A stretch of DNA of 64,000 bases from Terrabacter sp. 28 (GCA_000955875.1 JYOE01000021.1:124001-188000); one strand, 5' to 3'; counted from the first letter of the stretch, positions 1-8,454 are shown. The notes: a model not told the origin generated them from the sequence alone. Translations and numbers: made by a program.

Positions 1-614
1 TCGAGGTTCGTGGGCTCCTTGACCGGGTCGAGCGTGCCGCGGTGACCGCCGCCGTCATGGCCCTGCAGGCAGAGCGCGTCGACGCCGGCCTCGAGCGCGG
101 CGCGGGCCTCGTCGAGGTCGGTGACGGTCGCGACGGTCTCGATGCCGGACCGGCGCAATTCGCCGAGCACGGCGGAGGAGGGCAGCCCGAAGGTGAACGA
201 GACGACCGGCACCTTCTCGCGCACGACGAGGTCGACCTTGCGCTCCCAGTCGTCGTCGTCGCCGGGCCGCGCCTCGCCGGGCTGCGCCCCGACCGTCTCG
301 GCGTCGGCGACCAGCCGCTCGCGGTAGGCGGCGACGGCCGCCGCGCGATGGGCGCCGGTCAGGGGCGCCGGCGCCCCCGGCGGAGCGGCATACGCGTTGG
401 CCTGCTCGGGCACGAAGAGGTTGACGCCGAAGGGGCGCGAGGTGGCGTCCCAGACCTCGGCGATGGCCGCCGCGAGGGCGGGCGCTGTGAGGTAGCCGCC
501 CGCGAGGAACCCGAGGCCACCGGCGTCTCCGACCGCCGCGACGAGCTCGGGCGTGGTGGGGCCGCCCGCCATGGGGGCGCCGACGACACCGGTGTCGAGC
601 TCACGCAGCAGCAT
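1..614 (-). CDS. Nitronate monooxygenase / 2-nitropropane dioxygenase-like FMN enzyme (3' part outside window)
   Basis: Only the first ~204 residues are present; the gene runs off the left edge. The protein starts MLLRELDTGVVGAPMAGGPT, the usual N-terminus of this TIM-barrel family, in which FMN oxidises alkyl nitronates to carbonyl compounds. A 'LQGHDGGGHRGT' stretch near residue 190 matches the family QGxxAGGHRG phosphate/FMN-binding motif, with Asp-Gly replacing the usual Ala at the third position. The ATG at 614 is the only sensible start. It lies 19 nt after the ABC-F stop codon on the same strand, so the two are probably co-transcribed. Family assignment is firm. The substrate is not known, and related enoyl-ACP reductase-type flavoproteins cannot be excluded without the C-terminus. 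Confidence 0.85.
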   Translation of the reverse strand, partial: MLLRELDTGVVGAPMAGGPTTPELVAAVGDAGGLGFLAGGYLTAPALAAAIAEVWDATSRPFGVNLFVPEQANAYAAPPGAPAPLTGAHRAAAVAAYRERLVADAETVGAQPGEARPGDDDDWERKVDLVVREKVPVVSFTFGLPSSAVLGELRRSGIETVATVTDLDEARAALEAGVDALCLQGHDGGGHRGTLDPVKEPTNL

Positions 615-633
615 GGCCTCGACGCTACTCCGC

Positions 634-2316
634 TCAGCGCGGACGGACGACCCGGCCTTCGTCCCACACCGGCTCGTTCGACTCGTAGACGCGGCCGTCG
701 GCGCCGAACACGAGGAACCGGTCGAAGCCGCGTGCGAACCACCGGTCGTGCGTGACCGCGACGACGGTGCCCTCGAAGCGGTCGAGACCCTCCTCGAGGG
801 CCTCGGCCGACTGCAGGTCGAGGTTGTCGGTGGGCTCGTCGAGCAGCAGCATCGTCGCACCGGACAGCTCGAGCAGCAGGATCTGGAACCGCGCCTGCTG
901 CCCGCCCGAGAGCGACTCGAAGCGCTGCTCTCCCGACCTCGCCAGCTCGTAGCGGTCGAGGGCCCGCGCCGCCTCCTCTCGAGGCTTGCCGGCGCGGTGC
1001 TCGTCGCCGCGGTGCAGGATCTCGAGCAGGGTGCGGCCGAGCAGCGACGGGTGCTGGTGGGTCTGGGCGAACCAGCCCGGACGCACCCGCGAGCCGAGCC
1101 GCACGACGCCGGTGTGGGCCACGGGGTCGGGCCGCACGTCACCGACCGGCTGGTGCTCGCGCTCGGGGTCGGTGCCCCCGCTCGCGAGCAGCCGCAGGAA
1201 GTGCGACTTGCCCGATCCGTTGCTGCCGAGGATCGCGACCCGCTCGCCGTACCAGACCTCGAGGTCGAACGGCTTCATCAGGCCGGTGAGCTCGAGGTCG
1301 GCCGCGACGATGGCGCGCTTGGCCGTGCGCCCACCCGTGAGCCGCATCTTCACCGACTGGGTCATCGGCGTCTCCTCGGGAGGCCCGGCCTGCTCGAACT
1401 TCGCGAGCCGGGTCTGGGCCGCCTGGTAGCGCGACGCCATCCCGTCGTTGTACTTCGCCTTGACCTTCAGCGTCTGCACGAGGGTCTTGAGCTTGACGTG
1501 CTCCTCGTCCCAGCGGCGCCGCAGCTCCTCGAGGCGGGCGTTGCGGTCGGCCCGCGCGGCGGCATACGTCGAGAACCGACCCGGGTGCACCCACAGGGTC
1601 GCGCCGGCGGCACCCGGCTCGAGCGTGGCGACGCGGGTCGCGACGCGGTCGAGCAGCTCACGGTCGTGGCTGATGAAGAGCACCGTCTTGGGGCTCGCGA
1701 CGAGAGCCTCCTCGAGCCAGCGCTTCGTCGGCACGTCGAGGTAGTTGTCCGGCTCGTCGAGCAGCAGCACCTCCTCTGGACCGCGGAGCAGCGCCTCGAG
1801 GACGAGCCGCTTCTGCTCGCCGCCCGAGAGCGTGTTGACCTTGCGCCACTGCGCCTTCTCGTAGGGCACGCCGAGCGCAGCCACCGTGCACTGGTCCCAG
1901 AGGGTCTCCTGCTCGTAGCCACGGGCCTCACCCCACTCGACGAGGGCGTGGGCGTAGGCCATCTGGTCGTCCTCGGAGTCGCGCTCCATCATGGCGAGCT
2001 CCGTGCGGTCGACCTCCTCCGCCGCTTGGCGGATGCGCTCGGGCGCGACGGACACCAGCAGGTCGCGCACGGTCGTGTCGTCGCGGACCTTGCCGATGAA
2101 CTGGCGCATGACGCCGAGGCCGCCGGAACGCGTGACGGCCCCTTCGTGGGCGGCCAGGTCACCGGCGATGATCCGCGTCAGCGTCGTCTTGCCCGTGCCG
2201 TTGGGACCGATGAGGGCGATCTTGGCGCCCTCCCCCACCCGCACGGAGACGTCGTTGAGGAGCGGCCTGCCGTCGGGCAGGCTGAAGGAGACTGAGTTGA
2301 CGTCGACGTGGCCCAC
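634..2316 (-). CDS. ABC-F family ATP-binding cassette protein (two ABC domains, no membrane domain)
   Basis: A soluble tandem-ABC protein of about 560 residues. The first cassette has Walker A GPNGTGKT near residue 37, signature LSGGEQKR and Walker B LLLDEPDNYLD. The second has Walker A GSNGSGKS, signature LSGGQQAR and LLLDEPTDNLD. A charged linker between the cassettes is the ABC-F interaction motif. Family members bind the ribosomal E site and act as translation factors or in antibiotic resistance; which applies here cannot be told. I chose the GTG at 2316 (VGHVDVNSVSF) because homology to the first cassette begins there. An in-frame GTG at 2397 would add 27 unrelated residues and overlap the upstream lipoprotein gene. 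A CGGCATACG motif lies just 5' of the chosen start. Confidence 0.88.
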   Translation of the reverse strand: MGHVDVNSVSFSLPDGRPLLNDVSVRVGEGAKIALIGPNGTGKTTLTRIIAGDLAAHEGAVTRSGGLGVMRQFIGKVRDDTTVRDLLVSVAPERIRQAAEEVDRTELAMMERDSEDDQMAYAHALVEWGEARGYEQETLWDQCTVAALGVPYEKAQWRKVNTLSGGEQKRLVLEALLRGPEEVLLLDEPDNYLDVPTKRWLEEALVASPKTVLFISHDRELLDRVATRVATLEPGAAGATLWVHPGRFSTYAAARADRNARLEELRRRWDEEHVKLKTLVQTLKVKAKYNDGMASRYQAAQTRLAKFEQAGPPEETPMTQSVKMRLTGGRTAKRAIVAADLELTGLMKPFDLEVWYGERVAILGSNGSGKSHFLRLLASGGTDPEREHQPVGDVRPDPVAHTGVVRLGSRVRPGWFAQTHQHPSLLGRTLLEILHRGDEHRAGKPREEAARALDRYELARSGEQRFESLSGGQQARFQILLLELSGATMLLLDEPTDNLDLQSAEALEEGLDRFEGTVVAVTHDRWFARGFDRFLVFGADGRVYESNEPVWDEGRVVRPR

Positions 2317-2387
2317 GAGGGTCAAGCCTGACGTATGCCGGCCGGTCGAGTCACGCGGATAACCCGCGTCGTGGTCGGGCTGGGTCC

Positions 2388-3029
2388 TCAGCCCCACGAC
2401 CAGGAGTCGAGCACGGCACGGTAGACGTCGAGGGACTCCGGGTGGCCCGGGTCGTAGGTGAGACGGATGGCGAAGGCCTGCTCGGCGTACACCGCGACGT
2501 AGTAGACGTGTCGCAGCTCGTCCGACTGGTCGACGACGATGCCCATGGCGGAGTAGCCGCCGATCTGCCGCTCCGGCGCGGCCATCGGCCGGAAACCCTT
2601 GCCCTCGAAGCCGGTGCGCAGCCGCTCGACGGCCTCCTTCAGCGAGCTCGAACCGATGCGGATCGGGCGCTCGACGGCGATGAACGCCGGCACGTCGGTG
2701 TCGTCGGGCTGCACGAGGGTGTCGGGCGGCGGGTCGAGGTCGCGCTCACCCTCCGACCAGCCGACGGGCTTGAGGTAGCTGTAGTCGAAGCCGCGCACGC
2801 GCTCCTCGGAGAGGGCCGGGTGGCTCGAGGGGGCCGGCAGCTGCTGGATGCGGTGGCCGGCGCTGTCGGTCGTCGGCGCGGCGGACGTCGGCAGGTGCAC
2901 GACACCGGTGTCGGTCGGCACCGCCTGGACCGGTCGGGGTGCGGGGTCGTCGGAGCACCCGGCAAGGGCCGAAGCCATGACCAGGCCGAGCGCCGGGAGC
3001 AGGGCCGCCGACGTGCTCAGTCGCCGCAT
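2388..3029 (-). CDS. Secreted lipoprotein, LpqN/DcrB-like
   Basis: 213 residues. A basic N-terminus and hydrophobic stretch end in lipobox LAGC with the acylated Cys at residue 25, followed by a Pro/Thr-rich linker of about 50 residues. The globular domain contains PVGWSEGER and ends DVYRAVLDSWSWG. The fold pattern (a Gly-Trp near the start, a final strand after a helix) resembles the LpqN/DcrB-like lipoproteins of actinobacteria; no function is established. The gene starts 4 nt after the stop of the next lipoprotein gene, so the two form an operon, probably a duplicated pair because their C-terminal halves align (LDSWSWG versus LSTWAWT). Confidence 0.75.
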   Translation of the reverse strand: MRRLSTSAALLPALGLVMASALAGCSDDPAPRPVQAVPTDTGVVHLPTSAAPTTDSAGHRIQQLPAPSSHPALSEERVRGFDYSYLKPVGWSEGERDLDPPPDTLVQPDDTDVPAFIAVERPIRIGSSSLKEAVERLRTGFEGKGFRPMAAPERQIGGYSAMGIVVDQSDELRHVYYVAVYAEQAFAIRLTYDPGHPESLDVYRAVLDSWSWG

Positions 3030-3033
3030 CGGG

Positions 3034-3666
3034 CTACGTCCACGCCCAGGTCGAGAGCAGCTCGTCGAACTCGGCGAGGGCGTGCTCGGCGTCGTCCTGC
3101 GAGGAGCTGAGCGTCAGCAGGTAGACCTTGCCGTCGCGCTGCACGCCGTACGACCGGGCCAGAACCTTGACGCCGTCACGCTGAAAGGTCGTCGTGAAGC
3201 CGGCCGCAGGGGCACCGGCCACGGACCTGGCCGGGGCAGTGGAGACGGTGCGACCCGCTGCGGTCATCTGGTCGCGGCCCTTCGTCATCTCCTCCTCGAG
3301 CACGGACTGGTCACCGGGCGATGTCAGCACGACGAGGTTGTTGGCGAAGGAGCCGACCTTCTTCGACGACAGCAGCACCAGGTCGATGTTCGCGACCCCG
3401 TCGGCCTTGTCGGTGGCCTCGGTCCAGCCCTCCGGAGGCACGACGGTGAAGGCGCCGGAGCGGCTCCTGACCTCGTCGCCCGTGGCCGTGGCGGAGCCGG
3501 ACCCTCCAGATGCACCCGCAGAGGGGGTGGTGGAGGTCGCGGAGGTGGCTTGGCCCGCACCGGAAGGGCTGGCCTGCCCGCCGGCCGGGTCCTTCGAGCA
3601 GCCGGTCAGCACCAGCGCGCACGTCAGGAGGCCGACCGAGACGGCACGGGTCGGGCGGGCGCTCAT
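3034..3666 (-). CDS. Secreted lipoprotein, LpqN/DcrB-like paralog
   Basis: About 210 residues from the ATG at 3666. The signal peptide ends with lipobox LTGC (Cys about residue 23), then a Gly/Ser/Ala/Thr-rich linker of about 45 residues. The mature domain carries VVPPEGWTEATDKADG near its start and finishes with the ELLSTWAWT strand. This is the same architecture as the downstream neighbour, which begins 4 nt after its stop. An in-frame GTG at 3684 would add MVGSSV before the signal peptide and is less likely. The protein should sit on the outer face of the membrane; ligand and partners are unknown. Confidence 0.75.
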   Translation of the reverse strand: MSARPTRAVSVGLLTCALVLTGCSKDPAGGQASPSGAGQATSATSTTPSAGASGGSGSATATGDEVRSRSGAFTVVPPEGWTEATDKADGVANIDLVLLSSKKVGSFANNLVVLTSPGDQSVLEEEMTKGRDQMTAAGRTVSTAPARSVAGAPAAGFTTTFQRDGVKVLARSYGVQRDGKVYLLTLSSSQDDAEHALAEFDELLSTWAWT

Positions 3667-3774
3667 GACAGAGGATCCAACCACAGGGGCCCGCCCGGTG
3701 CGGGGTCGAGTCTCGGGGCTGAGACGAGCTGTCTCAGTGACGAGACAGGCTGGGAGCAGAGCGTCTGGCGGGCG

Positions 3775-4650
3775 TCAGGCGGGGTCGCGCCTCGCCCGGG
3801 TCATCGACGAGCGCGCGGCGAGATCCTCGTCGGCCGGGTAGACGACCTCCTCGAGGCTGAGGCCGTGGGCCGGCATGACGTGGATCCCCGGGGCCCGGTC
3901 GCGCCGCTCCTGGAGCAGCCTGGGCCAGTCCTTCTCACGGCGCCCCTCCCCCACCGGGACCACCGCCCCGACGAGCGAGCGCACCATGGAGTGGCAGAAC
4001 GCGTCGGCCCGCACGGTGGCGGCGAGCACTCCGTCGTCGAGGCGCCGCCACGAGAAGTCGAGCAGGGTGCGCACGGTGGTGGCTCCCTCGCGCTGCTTGC
4101 AGAAGGCCGCGAAGTCACGCAGGCCCACGAGCGAGCGCGCCGCCTCGTCCATGGCCGTCGCGTCGAGCGGCTTGCGCCACCAGACCGTGTCGTGCCGGCG
4201 CAACGGGTCGCGCACGGCACCGGTGTCGGCGATGCGGTAGACGTAGCGGCGCTCCAGCGCTGCGAAGCGGGCGTCGAATCCGTTGGGCGCCAAGGCCGCC
4301 CGGCTCACCACGATGTCGTGGGGAAGCACCCCGCCGAGGCGGCTGACCAGCGACGGGCCCGGCTCGCGCTCCGACCGGCCCGGCAGCCGTGCCCACGCCT
4401 GCGGGTCGAGGTCGGCGTGCACGACCTGACCGCGGGCGTGGACGCCCGCGTCGGTGCGGCCGGCCACCGTCACGCGTACGGACTCGGTGCTGCGCAGCAC
4501 CGTGGTGAGCGCCGTGGTGAGCTCGCCCTGGACGGTGCGCAGGCCTGGCTGGGCGGCCCAGCCGGAGAAGTCCGTGCCGTCGTAGGCGAGGTCGATCCGC
4601 ACCCGCAACGGGGCGGCAGCCGCGTCGCCCGAACCCGTCTCCTCGCTCAT
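3775..4650 (-). CDS. truA: tRNA pseudouridine(38-40) synthase
   Basis: 291 residues. TruA isomerises uridines 38, 39 and 40 in the anticodon stem-loop of tRNAs. The N-terminal RIDLAYDGTDFSGWAAQPG is the family hallmark. The catalytic Asp lies in VAGRTDAGVHARGQVVH, and ALERRYVYRI and FAAFCKQ are further conserved blocks. The length is slightly above the usual 250-270 residues because of a short Arg-rich tail. The gene normally follows rplQ in actinobacteria. Here it lies downstream of rplQ in the same direction, but an oppositely oriented secreted-protein gene and two hairpins sit between, so it must be transcribed separately from the alpha operon. Confidence 0.95.
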   Translation of the reverse strand: MSEETGSGDAAAAPLRVRIDLAYDGTDFSGWAAQPGLRTVQGELTTALTTVLRSTESVRVTVAGRTDAGVHARGQVVHADLDPQAWARLPGRSEREPGPSLVSRLGGVLPHDIVVSRAALAPNGFDARFAALERRYVYRIADTGAVRDPLRRHDTVWWRKPLDATAMDEAARSLVGLRDFAAFCKQREGATTVRTLLDFSWRRLDDGVLAATVRADAFCHSMVRSLVGAVVPVGEGRREKDWPRLLQERRDRAPGIHVMPAHGLSLEEVVYPADEDLAARSSMTRARRDPA

Positions 4651-4788
4651 CGCGACCGAGCCTAACGGGAGTGGGGCCAGGTGCGGGCACGACGTACCAC
4701 CGGGCGGTCAACCACCTGTGACCCTCACACGTCTTGTGTGTGGAGCGTCGGGCACTGGGGCCCGGGCTTGCGGAAGGGGAACCTGACC

Positions 4789-5325
4789 ATGAACACCATC
4801 TCTCGCCGGGTCGCGGCCGCGGCACTCGCCGCGACCCTCGCGGCACCGGCTGCCGTCGCCGCGACGACGTCGGCCTCGGCCGCGCCGTACTGCGGCATCA
4901 CGTGGGGCTCGACCACCAAGGCGACGAGCCCGAGCCTGCTCTGGACGGGCCGCGTCACCTCGGCCAGGGCCGGGCAGCACGCCTGCTTCGACCGGGTCGT
5001 CTTCGACCTCGCACCGGGCCGGGGCACGCTCGGCTACCGGGTGCGCTACGTCAGCGCCGTGACGAGCCCCGGCAGCGGCCTCCCGGTCGCCGTCACGGGC
5101 GGGGCCAGGATCCAGGTCACGGTCGACGCGCCCTCGACCCTGGGCAGGAGCACCACGACCTTCACGGGGTGGCGCACCTTCCGGCAGCTGAAGGGCATCG
5201 GCAGCTTCGAGGGCTACACCGACTACGGCCTCGGCGTGCGAGCCCGGCTGCCCATGCGGGCGTTCGTCCTCGCCGACGCCGACGGCGGTCGTCGCCTCGT
5301 CGTCGACGTCGCCCACGCCTGGTGA
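4789..5325 (+). CDS. Secreted AMIN-like domain protein
   Basis: 178 residues from the ATG at 4789, which follows a purine-rich GGAAGGGGAAC ribosome site. The signal peptide is MNTISRRVAAAALAATLAAP with an ASAAPYC cleavage region. The mature part carries YCGITWGS near its N-terminus and a HACFDRVVFDL strand, typical of the small actinobacterial AMIN-like secreted proteins thought to bind cell-wall material. It has two Cys residues that could form a disulfide. It ends 7 nt before a strong hairpin. It is divergent from truA and convergent with rplQ. Its biochemical role is unknown. Confidence 0.75.
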   Translation: MNTISRRVAAAALAATLAAPAAVAATTSASAAPYCGITWGSTTKATSPSLLWTGRVTSARAGQHACFDRVVFDLAPGRGTLGYRVRYVSAVTSPGSGLPVAVTGGARIQVTVDAPSTLGRSTTTFTGWRTFRQLKGIGSFEGYTDYGLGVRARLPMRAFVLADADGGRRLVVDVAHAW

Positions 5326-5332
5326 CGCCGGC

Positions 5333-5383
5333 GTGACGGAGCGTCCTCTCGATCGAGATCCCATCGAGAGAACGCTCCGTCAC
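5333..5383 (+). terminator. Long inverted repeat after the AMIN-like gene
   Basis: Perfect 12-bp arms GTGACGGAGCGT / ACGCTCCGTCAC enclose a second nested pair CTCTCGAT / ATCGAGAG. It starts 7 nt after the AMIN-like stop codon, so it probably ends that transcript. There is no T-run, which is usual for high-GC actinobacteria. Confidence 0.7.
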
Positions 5384-5392
5384 CCGGGACAA

Positions 5393-5434
5393 CGAAAGAG
5401 CAGCCCGCCCCGCGAGGGACGGACTGCTCTTTCG
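5393..5434 (-). terminator. Terminator of the alpha operon after rplQ
   Basis: Arms CGAAAGAGCAG / CTGCTCTTTCG with a GC-rich interior lie 16 nt beyond the rplQ stop codon. Read on the minus strand the stem ends in CTCTTTCGTTG, giving the weak U-rich tail expected of an intrinsic terminator. Confidence 0.8.
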
Positions 5435-5450
5435 ATGCGTGCAGCGTGGC

Positions 5451-6158
5451 TCAGGAGCCGGCGCCGGCCTTCGTGAAGCCGGCCTTCTCGGCGTCCTCGG
5501 CCGTCTTGAACCAGAACTCCGCGATCGTCTGGTCGTACCACTGGCCGTCGGGCTCGTGGTACTTGCCGGAGTCGGCGTTGCCCTTGACGGTGTAGCCCTC
5601 GGGGGCCGAGCCGTCCTCGTTCGCGGCGACGGCGCCCTCGGGCAGCTCGACGGCGGCGGCCTCGGTGGCCTCGGTCGTCTCGGCCTTCTCGGCGTCCTCG
5701 GCGGCCTTCGTCTCGGCGGCGGCCTGCTTCGACTCGTTCTGCTTCGCAGCGCGCTTCGTGGCGGCCTCGGCCTCCTTGACCGTCGCCTTCTTGGCCGACA
5801 GCGGCTCGCGGACGAGCTCGATGACGACCATGGGGGCGTTGTCACCCTTGCGGGCGCCGATCTTCGTGATGCGGGTGTAGCCACCCTCGCGAGCCGCCAT
5901 GTCGGGGGCGATCTCGGCGAAGAGACGGTGGACGACACCCTTGTCGCGCACGACCGTGAGGACGCGGCGGCGGGCGTGGAGGTCACCGCGCTTGGCGAAC
6001 GTGATGAGACGCTCGGCCAGCGGGCGCAGGCGCTTGGCCTTGGCCTCGGTCGTCGTGATCTTGTCGTGCTCGAAGAGCGACGTCGCGAGGTTGGCCAGGA
6101 TCAGCCGCTCGTGGGCGGGGCCGCCACCGACGCGGGGACCCTTGGTGGGGGTGGGCAT
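5451..6158 (-). CDS. rplQ: 50S ribosomal protein L17 with long C-terminal extension
   Basis: 235 residues against about 120 for the core protein. Residues 1-118 are L17 (PTPTKGPRVGGGPAHERLIL, ITTTEAKAKRLRPLAERLI, YTRI-KIGARKGDNAPM), which lies by the peptide exit tunnel. Residues ~120-175 are an Ala/Glu/Lys-rich helical or coiled linker. Residues ~185-232 form a small separate domain (PEGYTVKGNADSGKYHEPDG, then IAEFWFKTAEDAEKAGF) resembling the short 'sunset'-type appendage seen on other actinobacterial proteins. It is the last gene of the alpha operon and is followed by a terminator. Confidence 0.95.
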   Translation of the reverse strand: MPTPTKGPRVGGGPAHERLILANLATSLFEHDKITTTEAKAKRLRPLAERLITFAKRGDLHARRRVLTVVRDKGVVHRLFAEIAPDMAAREGGYTRITKIGARKGDNAPMVVIELVREPLSAKKATVKEAEAATKRAAKQNESKQAAAETKAAEDAEKAETTEATEAAAVELPEGAVAANEDGSAPEGYTVKGNADSGKYHEPDGQWYDQTIAEFWFKTAEDAEKAGFTKAGAGS

Positions 6159-6230
6159 TTCGTTTCTCCTAGAAGTCCGACCAGGCCGTTCTCGATCAGG
6201 GCGTCGAGGGCTCGGTCAAGAAGCGGTTGG

Positions 6231-7262
6231 TCAGAGACGCTCGTCCTCGACGAACGACTGGTCGTCGTCGTCGCTGTAGTCATCGTCGCCGTAGCCGTCG
6301 ACCAGGGCCGACGGGTCGAACCCGGGCGGGCTGTCCTTGAGGGCCAGACCCATGCCGACGAGCTTGGCCTTGACCTCGTCGATCGACTTCGCACCGAAGT
6401 TGCGGATGTCGAGCAGGTCGGCCTCGCTGCGGCCCACGAGCTCACCCACGGTGTGGATGCCCTCGCGCTTGAGGCAGTTGTAGGAACGAACGGTGAGGTC
6501 CAGGTCCTCGATCGGCAGGGCGAGGTCCGCGGCGAGCGCGGCGTCCGTCGGCGACGGGCCCATGTCGATGCCCTCGGCCTCGACGTTGAGCTCGCGCGCC
6601 AGGCCGAAGAGCTCGACCAGCGTCTTGCCGGCCGAGGCCATGGCGTCGCGCGGGGTCATCGAGTTCTTCGTCTCGACGTCGACGATGAGCTTGTCGAAGT
6701 CGGTGCGCTGCTCGACTCGGGTCGCCTCGACCTTGTAGGTCACGGTGAGCACCGGGCTGTAGATCGAGTCGACCGGGATGCGGCCGATCTCCTGGTCACC
6801 GGACTTGTTCTGCTGGGCCGAGACGTAGCCACGGCCACGCTCGACGGTCAGCTCCATCTCGAGCTTGCCCTTGTCGTTCAGCGTCGCGATGTGCAGGTCG
6901 GGGTTGTGCACCTCGACACCCGCCGGCGGCGTGATGTCGGCGGCGGTGACCGCACCCGGGCCCTGCTTGCGCAGGTACATGACGACCGGCTCGTCGTGCT
7001 CCGAGGAGACGACGAGGCCCTTGATGTTGAGGATCATCTCGGTGACGTCCTCCTTCACGCCCGGCACGGTCGTGAACTCGTGGAGCACGCCGTCGATGCG
7101 GATGGAGGTGACCGCGGCGCCCGGGATGCTCGAGAGCAGGGTGCGACGGAGGGAGTTGCCGAGCGTGTAGCCGAAGCCGGGCTCGAGCGGCTCGATGGTG
7201 AAGCGGCTGCGGGCCTCGACCACGACCTCTTCGGAGAGCACGGGACGCTGTGCGATGAGCAC
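6231..7262 (-). CDS. rpoA: DNA-directed RNA polymerase subunit alpha
   Basis: 343 residues. The N-terminal dimerisation and assembly domain starts MLIAQRPVLSEEVVVEARSR and contains EPLEPGFGYTLGNSLRRTLL. The C-terminal domain (about residues 245-310) has LPIEDLDLTVRSYNCLKREG and FGAKSIDEVKAKL, which contact UP-element DNA and activators. It ends in an acidic tail (DDDYSDDDDQ), a common actinobacterial feature. The 155-nt gap to the upstream rpsD holds a perfect 34-nt hairpin built on the CGTATGCCG motif, which may set the relative levels of S4 and alpha. Confidence 0.98.
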   Translation of the reverse strand: MLIAQRPVLSEEVVVEARSRFTIEPLEPGFGYTLGNSLRRTLLSSIPGAAVTSIRIDGVLHEFTTVPGVKEDVTEMILNIKGLVVSSEHDEPVVMYLRKQGPGAVTAADITPPAGVEVHNPDLHIATLNDKGKLEMELTVERGRGYVSAQQNKSGDQEIGRIPVDSIYSPVLTVTYKVEATRVEQRTDFDKLIVDVETKNSMTPRDAMASAGKTLVELFGLARELNVEAEGIDMGPSPTDAALAADLALPIEDLDLTVRSYNCLKREGIHTVGELVGRSEADLLDIRNFGAKSIDEVKAKLVGMGLALKDSPPGFDPSALVDGYGDDDYSDDDDQSFVEDERL

Positions 7263-7375
7263 TGTTCAGTTCCTTCCCACGGGCGACCGCCATATGACGC
7301 CTCGTGAAACTGCCCGGTCGTGATCCGGGCGGGCCGGCACGGCTCTGTCTGCGAGCCGGCCCCGAGAATGAGGGG

Positions 7376-7409
7376 CGTATGCCGTGGGGCCGGGGCCCCA
7401 CGGCATACG
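7376..7409 (-). promoter_or_regulatory. Intercistronic hairpin between rpsD and rpoA with CGTATGCCG arms
   Basis: A perfect 16-bp stem, CGTATGCCGTGGGGCC / GGCCCCACGGCATACG, with a 2-nt gap (a 4-nt loop in practice). It starts 8 nt after the rpsD stop and ends 113 nt before rpoA. There is no T-run and the operon continues, so an attenuator, an RNA-processing site or a 3'-end stabiliser is more likely than a full terminator. The outer arms match the hairpins after rpsG and rpoB. Confidence 0.75.
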
Positions 7410-7417
7410 TCCTCGGG

Positions 7418-8026
7418 TCAGTTCTTCGAGTAGAGCTCGACGATCAGCTGCTCGGTGAGCTGCGAGTCGATCTGCGCGCGCACCGGGAGCTGGTGGATGA
7501 GGATCTGCAGCGAGCCGTCGACGACCTGCATCCAGGCCGGGACGGGACGCTCGCCGAACGTCTGGCGGGCCAGCTCGAACGGGAAGCTCTCGACGGACTG
7601 CTTGCGGACCGTGATGATGTCGTACTGCTCGACGCGGTAGCTCGGGACGTCGACGCGCACGCCGTTGACCTCGAAGTGACCGTGGGTCACGAGCTGACGC
7701 GCGTGGCGACGCGTGCGGGCCAGGCCCGCGCGGTAGACCACGTTGTCGAGACGGGACTCGAGGATCTGGAGGAGGTTCTCACCGGTCTTGCCGGGGCGCT
7801 TCGCCGCTTCCTTGTAGTAGCGGACGAACTGCTTCTCCATGACGCCGTACTGGAAGCGGGCGCGCTGCTTCTCCTGGAGCTGGGTCAGGTACTCCTTCTC
7901 CTGGATCCGGCGACGGCCGTGCTGGCCGGGCGGGAACGGGCGGAGCTCGAAGTTCTTGTCGCCGCCGACGAGGTCCATCTTGAGGCGGCGGGACTTCTTG
8001 GTGATCGGGCCGGTGTAACGAGCCAT
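7418..8026 (-). CDS. rpsD: 30S ribosomal protein S4
   Basis: 202 residues. S4 nucleates 30S assembly by binding the 5' domain of 16S rRNA. The N-terminus MARYTGPITKKSRRLKMDLV lacks the zinc-binding cysteines (Cys-free form). The S4 RNA-binding domain lies around residues 90-155 (ESRLDNVVYRAG, RRHARQLVTHGHFEVNG). It follows rpsK after 32 nt. It is also a classic autoregulator of alpha operons in other bacteria; the hairpin just downstream is the only candidate regulatory structure seen here. Confidence 0.97.
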   Translation of the reverse strand: MARYTGPITKKSRRLKMDLVGGDKNFELRPFPPGQHGRRRIQEKEYLTQLQEKQRARFQYGVMEKQFVRYYKEAAKRPGKTGENLLQILESRLDNVVYRAGLARTRRHARQLVTHGHFEVNGVRVDVPSYRVEQYDIITVRKQSVESFPFELARQTFGERPVPAWMQVVDGSLQILIHQLPVRAQIDSQLTEQLIVELYSKN

Positions 8027-8058
8027 GACTTATCTACTCTTCCTGGTCTCTGGCCGGA

Positions 8059-8454
8059 TCAGACGCGACGGCGCTTGGGCGGGCGGACACCGTTGTGCGG
8101 CGTGGGCGTGACGTCGCTGATCGCGCCGACCTCCAGGCCGGTGGCGGTGAGCGAACGGATCGCCGTCTCGCGGCCCGAGCCCGGGCCCTTCACGAAGACG
8201 TCGACCTTGCGCATGCCGTGCTCCATGGCGCGGCGGGCAGCAGCCTCGGCCGCCATCTGGGCAGCGAACGGCGTGGACTTGCGCGAGCCCTTGAAGCCGA
8301 CCTGGCCGGCAGAGGCCCAGGCGATCACGGCGCCGGTGGGGTCGGTGATCGAGATGATCGTGTTGTTGAACGTGCTCTTGATGTGAGCGTGCCCGTGGGC
8401 GACGTTCTTCTTCTCCTTGCGACGAACCTTCGTCACGCGAGCCTTGGGAGGCAT
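8059..8454 (-). CDS. rpsK: 30S ribosomal protein S11
   Basis: 131 residues, normal length. A basic N-terminus (MPPKARVTKVRRKEKKNVAH) is followed by the S11 core with FNNTIISITDPTGAVIAWAS and GMRKVDVFVKGPGSGRE. It ends in the conserved TPTPHNGVRPPKRRRV. It lies on the 30S platform by the E site. It is 71 nt from rpsM and 32 nt from rpsD in the alpha operon. Confidence 0.97.
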   Translation of the reverse strand: MPPKARVTKVRRKEKKNVAHGHAHIKSTFNNTIISITDPTGAVIAWASAGQVGFKGSRKSTPFAAQMAAEAAARRAMEHGMRKVDVFVKGPGSGRETAIRSLTATGLEVGAISDVTPTPHNGVRPPKRRRV

